Of a stretch of 64,000 bases of DNA, positions 22,194-32,294 are shown in pieces. Made by a program: the position numbers and the translations under genes. Source of the stretch: Thozetella sp. PMI_491 (lineage: Eukaryota; Ascomycota; Sordariomycetes; Chaetosphaeriales; Chaetosphaeriaceae); NCBI GenBank assembly GCA_021432635.1, contig MU270020.1:1009202-1073201 (forward strand). The letters run 5' to 3'. A model generated the notes under the pieces. It was not told the DNA's origin. It did not search any database and saw only the letters and a program-made list of their open reading frames with translations. Every line of letters starts with the position of its first letter. Positions within the stretch are counted from its first letter, which is position 1.

Positions 22194-24299
22194 CTACCAT
22201 GCACCAGGGATGGCCGGCACCTTCTGCGCAGGCTCAGCGACGTGTGGATCCTCCTTGGCCGTCTCCTTGCTGCCCCCTTCCTCCGGGCTAGACTCGCGCA
22301 CGTTGATCAGGACGTCATGGTCGCTCTCGCTGTCGGTGGAGGGCGCAGTGTCCGGCTTGGGGCGCTTCTGGATCTGGCCGGCCTCGCCGGTCGGCAGATT
22401 GTCGTCGTACGTGCCGATCTCCTTCTCCATCTTGCGCGCCAGCCGCTCCTCGTCGTTGTCGGCGGCGGCCTCATACATCTCGCGCATGAGGGCCTTCTTC
22501 TCGTCGCTGCGCGGCACGGCGTCGAACTCGAAGCGCTTGGGCTTGGCGATCAGCAGCGGCGTGTAGTCGTTCCAGTGCACGGGAATCTCGTTGCCCGCGG
22601 CGTCGCGCTTCTTGAGGATGTCGAAGGCCCAGGCCAGGCCGCCGAAGCCGAGGAAGAGGTCCTGGTCCACGATCGGGACGCCCTGGCACGTGCGGCGGCC
22701 GAAACCGAACTGCGAGAAGCCGTTGAGGTTGGGGAACTGCGTAAGCGGCTCACGGTAGGTCGGGAATGCGGGGTCGAGCCACCGCATGGGGTTGAAGGTA
22801 TCGGGGTCCGGATACATGGTCTCGTCTCGGGTGATGCCCCTGTTTATCCCATGTCAGTTCCTCATGCACACTGGCACCTCGACTAGCTTCCGTCAAAGCG
22901 TCGCACAAAACTTACCACTCCAAGGCGTGAATTGTCGCACCGGCGGGGATAAAATAGCCGTTGTACACGTCGTCTTTCTCAATCGCATGGGGAATACCTA
23001 GGTGTGGCGGGCGTGTAAGCGATGACTGTCAGCAGTGGTGTGGGGCACATCCAACGACACTCACCAGTCGGCACAGGGGGCCTCCAGCGAATGGTCTCTT
23101 TGACCACAGCTCGCAGCATGGGTAGCTTCTCCCGGTCCTCCCACTGCGGGCAACGACCCCCAAGCACCGTGTCGATCTCCTCTTGCAGCTTCTTCTGCCA
23201 CTGAGGGTAGTGGCACATGGCGAGGAAGTAGCTCTGGATCGGACTTCCGATGGTCAGGGCTCCGGCGATCGCCATCTGGCCGACCACGTACATGGCCTCG
23301 TGCGTGCCATCCCAAGGTGCAGCTAGCTTCTCGTCAGCCGTGCTGGACTCTAGGAACGTGCGAATGAAGCTCGGCTCGGCGCGATCTTCGGCCATCTCGC
23401 GCTTGACGAAGTCGACATTGGACTTGAAGAGCTTGTTCTCGAGCTCGTGGCGGGCGTACTCGCGCTTTTTCCAAGGGCTAACAAGAGCGGGGACGTGGCG
23501 GAGGAAGCTGATGACGTTGGGAAGCGCGCCCGAAGGAGAGATGGTTTCAAGGAGCCCGAAGGTCGTGCGTCGGAGGACCTGGGCCGGGTGCGCGCTGCCC
23601 CAGCTGAGACGCGAGACGGTGCGCGAGGTAAACTGCTCAATCCACTCGACGTACTCGGACGGGTTCTGCCACATGAGATATAGGAAGCGATTGCGCTCGC
23701 GGGTCGGATACGAGTGCAGCGAGGCACGATCGCTGGCGACCATGAGCTGGTTAGCGAGCTTGCGCTGTCGCTTCCAGGTTTCTGCCCGACAAGAGTGAGT
23801 AAGACCAGCCTCGCCAGTGCCTGGAACGCTACTTACCGGTTCGCCCTTGCAGAGCGAGGTAGTCGCCGCTGGTGCGGTTGTCTGGGAGGTTGGGGATCAT
23901 GGGCCGGTCCGAGTATATCGGTGCCCGCTTGGAGAGGAGGTCATGGGCAATCTGCTCGGAAGAGATCCAGACGTGTATGCTGCCGAAGATCTCCATCTGG
24001 TAGATGGGCCCGAACTCCTTGCTCCATTCATAAAACTTCATCCACGATGCCTCCTCCGGCACGTCATGGACGCGGCCGATATAGGGGAGGCCTTGAGCCC
24101 CATGGTCAGCACATGCTTCTTGGGGGCCGGCATCTTGGAGAGAGACGGTATTGGTGAGAGCAGTCTATGGACTTGTCGACTTACCCCATGGCCCTGGGAG
24201 CGGTCGAGACCCCGGTGGGAGACGCCTCCGCCGTGCATACGAGCTCACCAGCCATAGCGCAACGGCAAGGCCGGCGAGAAGAAAGAAAGAGAAGGCCAT
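22194..24299 (-). CDS. Cytochrome P450 monooxygenase with an acidic C-terminal extension
   Basis: Five exons (24299-24185, 24091-23837, 23781-23065, 22997-22916, 22839-22194) encode 604 residues; introns are 93, 55, 67 and 76 nt. An N-terminal membrane anchor (MAFSFFLLAGLAVALWLV) and a basic/Pro hinge (RRRRLPPGSRPLPGPWG) place it on the ER. The K-helix ExxR (KETIRWRPP), the PERF-like region (DTFNPMRW) and the haem-binding loop FGFGRRTCQG with Cys about 441 are all present. In helix I the usual acid-Thr pair reads AGALTIG: the Thr is kept but the acid is Leu. After the normal end of the fold comes about 100 acidic, Ser/Asp/Glu/Lys-rich residues not usual for the family. Layout resembles the fungal CYPs near O-methylsterigmatocystin oxidoreductase. 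No other biosynthetic gene adjoins it, so the substrate is unknown. Confidence 0.92.
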
Positions 24300-27200
24300 A
24301 CGGGTTATGGATGCTCTGCTGGGCAGGCACGACGGAAGGAACTGCTTTGTGCAACGAGAGACTTTGGGTAGCTTATTTGGCAAGCTGTGCGGGATGCAGA
24401 AGCGGAGGGAAGCTAGGAAAAAAGAAATCGAGCGAGGGGAACGGGAAAGCGACGATCACTCTGGCATCATCGCGGAGGGGGAGCCAAGGGAGTGGAGGGA
24501 GATGGGCATGCTGATATGGGGAGTGGGTAGCGTGACACCGGGCGTCGTGGCTGCAGATGTGTGACGATCCTTTCCCATCCCAAGGGCCGCCCCTTGTGGA
24601 CTTCGGTCGAAAGGTACGGGCGAGGGAAGCTTGGTAGCTTGGACCCGGGACCAGGGGGACCCGTGAGGACGGGGAGGGAAGGGGGAGGACGACGCGCGCC
24701 TGCCCATGCCCAGAGCCCCAAGGCTGACCGTGGCGCTAGGCGCGTATGGGCAGCAAGCACGGAGCGGTGGGCCCTCAGGTCGACTCACTCTGGGCGTATA
24801 CGAGACCCCTTGATTCGAGGGTGGCGACGACGTGTCTCGGACTCGGCCGCCAACGCAGTCCCGAACCCATCCCTTTGGGTCGCTCGCGTCTCGGCTTCTC
24901 TCGAGGAGGAAACGCTTCCGCTCGGAATGGTGGGGGGGAAGAGGGGAGTTCCCTCTGTCAGTGTTTCGGGAGACCCGTTGAAGGTAGAAGCTGTCAGGAA
25001 GGATTGGAAACTCGGCATCGCGAGGCAGGTCCACTTCCTCGCGACTCCATCCTGGTGCCAGCAAGTTGCTGAGCTGAGGGGCGGAAGCCGAGCGCTTCTG
25101 TACTGGAGGTGGGGAGAGAGACCATCTCTCCGCCTGTCTGCTGGCTCCTCTCCTCTACTCTCATACCGGTGGCGCCAACCCCCGGACCCCAGCTGTTGTT
25201 CCTAGCTCCTGGCTTTGGGCAGCTGCTAGTCAGCGCTGCTCCAAGATCCAGCATATCTTGTGCGATCTGCACGCAGTTCAGCCGCGCCTGTGTGTGCGCG
25301 CTCGTACACGAGCGAGTGTGCGTGCGTGCGTGTGTGTGTTTCCCCCGAAGGGTTAAGAGTGGTAGGGCTTGGCCGACCACACACACTACTACAAGGTTTC
25401 GGCGTTGGGGCCAGCAGGGCCGGGCGAATCTATGAGCTCAGAGGTCCTTCGGGGCTTATGTCGGGCGATAAAATAGATGTGCATCCCGGCATGTGCTACT
25501 CGGGAGATTGTGGGTGCAGGTGACCGGCCAAGCCGGCGTCTGCAGCTTTACGTGGTAGAGCCTCGGCTCCGTTCCCGGGAGATCCTGGAAGCAGATCCCA
25601 TGGAAAGGCGGCCAAGGCAGTGTAGCCTCGCTCGGCATTCGGCTGGTCATAGCTTCTTTTGAGGTGGGTGGCTTTTCGCCCACATTAGACTGCTATCTGC
25701 CGCCACAGGGGTAGGCCAGCCAAAGCCAAGAGAGCAAGCCAACCCACCAACTGGGATGCCCAGATTGACTAGGCCGACAGGGTCCCACGTGGTGGCACGG
25801 GATCGGGCTGGGGGCCCGCCTACCTATTGTGGCCTGTGTGGTGGGCTAGCTTTTGGCTTTATATGCACTACTATCGCTGCCTACCTTGTGCTACATGCTA
25901 CGAGCTGCGTGCTACATATAGTGCCCTACAGTTGCAGCAAGCTACTGCTTAACTCCTTGCGGGCGTCTTGGGTCAGACGAGTCATTCAATGGCCTCCCGA
26001 CACAAGGCGTTGGAAGCCGCGCGCGGCGCCAAGGTGTCAGCGATGCAGAGAAGAGTGGAGGACGAGAGAGAGAAAAAAAAAAAGACACAGTAGTTCCGGT
26101 GTCAGGGAGGCGGCCCTCGAGTGTTGAAAGGGAAGCGCCGGAAACATGGGCTGAAGTTTAGTGGTGTTCACAGGGGCTACGCGCGGACGATCGTTGTTTC
26201 TATTGATACAAGACGCGGCCGTACGGGATTGGCCCAATACAGCAGCACAGAGGCGGCGGTCGGGTCTAACGAGGCCTTAAGGGGGGCGTCTAAGGGGTAC
26301 GAGTCCCGAGACTGGCCTGAGGGGCCTCAAAGTGGCAGGAGGCGTGCCGAGCATTGGCAAAGTGAGTGCGATGCGGCCTCGGGCCTGATCCGATGTTGTC
26401 TTGTTCTTGGCCACGGCTCCCGCTCAGGCGTGGTTGGCCTGTTGCTTAGGCCCAAAAAAGGAAATGGGTGGTTTTACAATATGCAGCTTTCGGTGATTCA
26501 TTCCCGTGGCTCGGGCTAGTGTCGGGACGATCGCTCGGACGCGGCTCAGATAGCACTAGCGATCAACGCTGCAACGACCGCTGGCCCAAGGCTGACTGCT
26601 GCTTGCTTTTCTACGCGCGCATCTCTCTGCTACGCTGGCCTTGGCCGCGTCGAGCAAAATGCATATTTGGTAGGCTGCAGCACGGCGCTTCTGAAGATGG
26701 TCAGGGACCTGCCTATGTGAGAGATTTATGACCTCGCGAGCTTCGGAATCCCCCACAGCAGCTGCCGTAGTCTTATCTGTCTGTGTCACATGCACGGCAG
26801 CGTGGTCGTGTGGGAAAGGGGAAGGAGGATAGACAAAAGAAAGCGCCGCAGTCGCACCGCAGGATAGCCTCACGGCGTCAAAGCCTCTCCCGCAGCTGGC
26901 GCTCTCCCTGCAACCAATAATACTAAATATAATAGCTCGGCCTCGACAGCCACGACGGCTGGCACATAGCATGGCGTTCTCGCTCACCCGGCTGGGGCTT
27001 CTGCGAATCGTATTTTTATTGACTTGTCTTGTGCCGCTTCAGGCGGTTGTCTAAACTCTCTCTCTATCTGACTCTGTGCAAAGGATCGCGGAGGACCAAG
27101 GCCAACCCCTGCGGGGAAGGGCGACCAGGCGAACCAGGCGAACGCCCTATCCCTTGGCCCCTTGGCAGCCGATCGATGGTCCTGAATTTTGATTCCTTTG

Positions 27201-27370
27201 GCTCTTCTGCCTCGTGAAAGCTCGGGTGAGCGACCTAGCTTGGCGGCCCTGGTACCATGGCTTGCATAGTCGACGGGTGCCGGGGTCTAAATGACCTGAA
27301 ATTTTTCTTCCGGCGCCGCACCACGCCCAAAACCACACCGCCAGCGACACATTCGCATCCCCTTGGTGTC
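24300..27370. other. Long spacer (3.1 kb), no gene supported
   Basis: GC-rich, with many overlapping open frames on both strands of up to about 215 codons, as expected by chance in such sequence. None has a domain, a signal peptide or splice structure. It contains a GT-rich simple repeat (listed separately) and an A-tract at about 26070-26081. The promoter of the P450 gene must lie in its left part. A non-coding transcript cannot be excluded. Confidence 0.4.
25311..25341 (+). repeat. GT/GCGT simple-sequence repeat
   Basis: A run of alternating purine-pyrimidine sequence (GTGTGCGTGCGTGCGTGTGTGTG). Such tracts can adopt Z-DNA and vary in length between strains. No coding role is visible. Confidence 0.7.
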
Positions 27371-29644
27371 TCACATCCGCTCTACAGGGGTCAGACCGAG
27401 GAGGCGCATCCCGTTGCCCAATACAATGTGCGCTGCGTCATACAGCGCCAAGCGGGCTTTCATCACCTCAGGCTCGCTGCCCACGATCTGCATTTGTTCG
27501 TAGCTACTGCTGAGGGCGTGTGTCATCTTGAAGAGGAAGGTAAGGACTGTCGTCGGCTCGGCCGTCTTGAACGTGTTCTGGACAACATCGGGCCACTGCG
27601 CAATCAAGCGGGCGAGGTTGATGGCGTGCGTCTCCGTCAGCAGCGACAGGTTGGCCGTGTCCAGGTCCTCCTTGCTGAGTCCGGCTTTCCGCTTGATGGA
27701 GCAGATGCGGGCGTAGGCGTACGACAGGTATGGGCCAGTGTCACCCTCGTAGGCCGTCATGGTTTCTAGGTTGAAGGTGTAGTTGTTGATCCTGCAGGAG
27801 CGGTCACTTGTCAGTACTGCAGAGAAAGTGCAAGCAAGGGCCGCGATTTCAGCACAAAGGAGACTGACCTCTTTCCACTCATATCCTGGACCATGACGCT
27901 GTTGATACCAAGCGTGTCCGCGACCTTCTGGGGTTCCTCAACCTGCTGGAACTTCTCGTCGTTCTTCTTCATGACCTCGAGCATCTTGTCACTGACATCG
28001 TTCAGGATATCGTCCAGGAACTTGACGGTGCCTTTTCGGGTGCTCATGCCCAAAACCATGCCAAAGTTGATGTGCTGGCAGCGGTCGGCAATGTCCTTGT
28101 GTCCCAGCAGCTCGACGATCTTGAAGAGCTGCTTGAGGTGGAGGTCCTGCTGCGAGGCTACAACGTAAATCATCTGGTCGAACTTGTACTTCTCGTACCG
28201 TCCGAGCAGCTCGCTGATGTCGCGGGTCAGGTACAGGGCTGTGCCATCCCGCTTCCTCACGATCGGCCGCTCGAGCCGCTTACCCTCCTTGCCCGGGATG
28301 AGTTCGGCGAAGTTGACGATGACGGCGCCGTTGTCCTCGGTCGAGATCTTCTTGTCCCGCAGCGCGTTGCCTGTCTTTTCCATCGCCTCCTCCGTTACTT
28401 GACTCTCTCCGCTGTACTCGTCGAAGTGGATATTAAGGCGGGCATATGTTGCCTTGTAGCGGACGATGCTGAGATCTCGGAACCGGCGCCACTGTGCGAG
28501 CTCTGTCTCGTCCCGCTCCGTCATCTTCTTGAAGTACCGACGGGCCTGTTCGTCGAGGCTGTTGGCCTCCAGCTCCGTCACATCCTTGCCCTCCTTCTTC
28601 TGCGCCTCGATCGACTCCTTCTCTGCGGTGAGCTCCTGGTTGATACGGACGTACAATTGGAAGAGGTGGTTGATGGGATCCTTCTTCAGCGCCTCCTCGT
28701 CGCCGTATCTCTGGAAAGCGAGGGCAAGCAGACCATACTGCTTGCCCCAGTCGCCAAGGTAGTTGATCCTGATGACGTCCCACCCCCCACCCTCGTAGAG
28801 ATTGGCGAGGAATCCACCGATGATTGTGCTCCGTAGATGGCCAGCGTGGAAGGGCTTGGCGATGTTGGGGGAGGAGAACTCGACGATGATGCGCTTCCTG
28901 CCCTTGCTCGGGTCCTTGGGGTCCCGCATGCCGTTGAAGCGGTTGCGGCCGTACTCCTCCCCGAGCCCGCGGATCATGGGTACGAGCGACTCGACCAAGG
29001 GGGCGCCCTTGAAGTAGAACGTAATGAAGTAGTTGAGGACGGTAGGCTTCTCGAACAGGAGGTCTTCAGGGAACTATGTAGTGCGATAAAGTCAGCAGGG
29101 CATGGCATTGGCGTAAACGGTGCGCGCCCGGGGCATGGCAAACCTTCTCTACCCATTCCTGGGCGAGCTGATCGGGCTTCTTGCCCTTGAGGCGAAGTGC
29201 CGGGGCGGCGAGCACCAAATCGCCCTTGTCGAGGCTGCTCGTCCATTGCAGCTGCGGGTAAATGATGCTCGCGTCCACGCCGGTGATCTCGGTCAGGATG
29301 TTCGCCAGATGCGCGCGGTAGAACTCGAAGACGTTTATCTCAGGATGACAGCCCGGATACTTCTCCCGGAGCGAGTCAAGGGTCAGGCCCTCGACCTTGG
29401 AGATGAGAGGATCCATGGCGATTTCGGAGCGCTCGAAAGGCAAGCTGCGGTACGGAAGGATGGTGTAGTGGGCTTTGGGGCAGGCTAGCCGCGGGCTTCC
29501 GAACGGAGAGGGCTTGGAGGGGTTGTGGGTGTGGAGCGCGACGAGGGCGGCCGGGGAGAAGAACCGAGACTTGCTCGGGTAATTGAGGGAAAGGGATGAT
29601 GCACGAAGAGAAGTGAACGAAGTGGCTGCCCGGCAGGCAAGCAT
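27371..29644 (-). CDS. Arginyl-tRNA synthetase (class I), likely dual cytosolic and mitochondrial
   Basis: Three exons (29644-29144, 29073-27869, 27791-27371) encode 708 residues; introns are 70 and 77 nt. It charges tRNA-Arg. The class I HIGH-like motif is HAGH at about 243-246 within SSPNIAKPFHAGHLRS; the KMSKS-equivalent region is GMSTRKG. The C-terminal anticodon-binding DALR-type domain ends MRLLGLTPVERM. The first 76 residues are rich in Ser, Ala, Arg and Pro with few acids and look like a mitochondrial targeting sequence; the conserved protein begins at Met77 (29416), MDPLISKVEG. The first ATG has a weak context (T at -3, C at +4) while the second has a strong one (GCCATGG), so leaky scanning could give both forms from one mRNA, as is known for several fungal synthetases. 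Confidence 0.95.
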
Positions 29645-30338
29645 AAAGCAATGTCGCCGTGCAGTGAGCTCGGTAGCAGCGTGAATAGCGTTGACAGTAT
29701 AGGAGGTATCTTAATGCTTCCAATTCTTGCCCCCTCGCACCTCCCTTAGGAGTCGTGTGTTTGTTTGTGACTCAAGCTCAAATTTTTTGGAACGCGGGGC
29801 AGCTGTTGGATGCCGACGTTTTGCCGCTTGGGATTTGCAAGGCCCCTGGCAAGCTTGAAGCCCAAGCTCCAGGGGTAAATTGTTTACAAGGCTACGGAAG
29901 TACTTTGGGCACATTCATGTCGGCCCAAGTCGATTTTTGTTTCTCCCAGGTTAACCGCCATTAATGCCACTGAGTCGGGGGTCACCCTCCTTGGAATAGC
30001 CCTCTAACCAGCTAAAGCAAAGCCGCAATATTTAGGCCTCGTGCATCCTGTGCGACCAGACAAGTCTTGGGACTTGGCAGCCAAAGTCAAGAACACCAAC
30101 GTAGGTGGAAAACTCCTTCGGGTTGGGGGCAGAGCAGATGGATCGGCTTGTTTACTTGCGACAGGTAAATTTTCTTCCAGAGGTATCTCGAACAAACCGC
30201 AATCCCAAGGAATTACATAGCCAAGAGTGTACACACTCATGCCCGGGAACGCCCAAACGCCCTTCATGATGATAGTCCCATATCCATTCTTTAAGCCCCA
30301 AGTTGCCCAGATTCCCACCTTGCCAAGCATGGCCCCCA
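29645..30338. other. Spacer between two minus-strand genes
   Basis: About 700 bases holding the promoter of the arginyl-tRNA synthetase gene and the 3' UTR of the ferric reductase gene. No feature beyond short chance frames is seen. Confidence 0.4.
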
Positions 30339-32294
30339 TTAGAAACAGTATTCTTCGACATGGAGGTGTATGCCCTGCGCCCCGGTGCCCTTGTGCACGG
30401 CCCGTTCGTCTGACAGGGCGGCCACGCAGTTCCTAACCCGGGCGACGAGCGACGGTCCGCCGCAGACCACCACACTCGTCTCACCGCCGGTGGCCTCGAC
30501 GGGTGCCCGGATGAAAGCCTCAATGTCAGGTCGCACACTTGAGTGGTGGACGTGCGAATCGGTGCTCGCATTGCTCAACCGCTTCCGCCGCGTGTGGCCG
30601 GCAGCCGTCATCTCAATGTCGATCGCAGCCGCCTCAGAGGCGTTCGCGAGGGCGCCCTTCTCACCCAGCCCGCTCGCCGAAGTAGACGTGCTATTGGATG
30701 AAGCGACGCCCCGGACTACCGTGTCCTCGTGGATTGACGGTGTCGGAGACGCACCCTGCGTGACAGCGACGTGCACGAGGAGCTCGATGCCGACCTCCTG
30801 CGCGCGGTCGATGAGGTCGTGGAGCCGGCCGAGATAGAAGTCGATCTCCTCGCCCTGTTTCGCTGCTAGCAAGAAGTCGATGCGCTTGGTGCAGTTTGCC
30901 CTTCGGCCCTGCAGCACGCTCTCGAGGATAGGTAGGGTGAAGGATGCGCCGGTCGAGGCCGAGATGAGGACCAGCGTCTCGTAGATATTCCAGCTAGGCG
31001 GCACACCGTATGGGCCGGACACGAAGGCCGTCAGGGTCTCCTTCTTGCCGCTAGCCTGGGCCTTGGCCGCGAAATTGTGCAGGCGGCGGGAGAAGCCATT
31101 GTGCGTCCGGACAACGAGCTGGATGCTATTGCAGATACACGTCTCCGGCAGGGTGTGCGCGCAGGCGATGGTGTAGGGGTGGGCCTCGGCGGGCCCGATC
31201 TTGGGCATCCAGAGGTAGAGGTGCTGGCCGGCCTTCCAGCGGAAGTGAACGTCCTTGATCGTTATCACCGTGATCATTTCCCCGACCGCGCGCACCTGCG
31301 CTAGGTGCCCGACGCGCTGGCCGCCCTTGCACCGAGACTTGTTGGGCATGACTTTGATGTTCTGCCATAGTAGCATACCGATGCGGGCGACGCGGTCGAA
31401 GCAGAGGGCGGCGATCGCGAACCAGACGTTGTACTGGGCATAGACCGGGACATGGACGTAGATCAACCAGAGGAAGAGGACGGCGCTAAGGATGTGCTGG
31501 GCGACAAAGATCTCGTAGGCCATGCGGCGGAATGGCCCCAGCGACGATACCAGAGTCCACAGCAGGACGCCCCAGGCGCCGATGCCGTACTTAATCATCG
31601 GCATCATCTGGATTTCCAAGTCCAGAATTTCGCCCAGCACATACTCGGTGTAGAAGTGCCAGCCGTGCAGCGAAGCCGTGACGAAGATGGTGCGCCCGAC
31701 CCAACGATGCAGCCAGTTGAAGCGCTCATAGCTGCTGCCTGAGAGAAGGCCGAGGATGCTGCACTTGGACGACAGGAGGAAGAGGAGCGGCACCTGCATG
31801 ACGGTGACCCAGGCGTTGCGGAAACCGATGCGCTCCCAGAAGTTGATATCGCTGATGATGGCGTTGGCGGTGCTCATGTAGATGACGATGGCCCAGTATA
31901 TCAAGAGCACGACGCATCGGCCCGTGGAGGGCGGCGTCAGCCACGTCAGATAACGAACCGGGACACGGAGCTGCGAATAGCTTAACTCTCGTCCCACGGC
32001 CGTCAGGGTCGCCCATGTCTCCAGCAATCGGTTGCTAGGTTTCGTTGGGAATTCGATCGAGCTAGACGCCCGGCGCCGTAACCTATTGAAACGATGAGCA
32101 GGCCATCGCGCGGAGCTGCGCTGGCGGGAAGAGGAGTCTCACCTGGTCTCCGACTTGTAAAAGTTGAGCACGCGGACCGCCGCCATGGCCCCCAGGACAC
32201 CGGCGATGATGTACCAGAAATCGCGGGCTAGCGCCATGTTGTCGGTCTGGAACATATTGGTCCCCATATCCATCCCGCCCATTGACATGTCCAT
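30339..32294 (-). CDS. Ferric/cupric reductase transmembrane protein (FRE type)
   Basis: Two exons (32294-32143 and 32082-30339) with a 60-nt intron encode 631 residues. The N-terminus is outside the membrane and unusually rich in Met and Asp (MDMSMGGMDMGTNM), a composition that can bind Cu or Fe. The ferric-reductase membrane domain follows, with haem His pairs in the helices containing RWVGRTIFVTASLHGWHFY and EIFVAQHILSAVLFLW. Then come the FAD-binding domain (RWKAGQHLYLWMP, EAHPYTIA) and the NAD-binding domain (FVSGPYGVP, SASTGASFTLP, VVVCGGPSLV). A low-complexity Ser/Ala/His insert of about 65 residues lies between the NAD-binding strands, common in fungal FREs. It moves electrons from cytosolic NADPH to extracellular Fe(III) or Cu(II). 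I chose the ATG at 32294 because the frame upstream of it starts only at non-ATG codons. Confidence 0.93.

Noticed and set aside
24456-25205. Overlapping open frames of about 200 codons on both strands
   Set aside because: Typical of GC-rich spacer: Arg/Pro/Ser-rich translations on both strands, no domains, no codon bias, no introns.
22194-27370. A secondary-metabolite gene cluster around the P450
   Set aside because: No synthase, methyltransferase, transporter or cluster regulator lies next to the P450; neighbours are a zinc-finger gene and a housekeeping synthetase.
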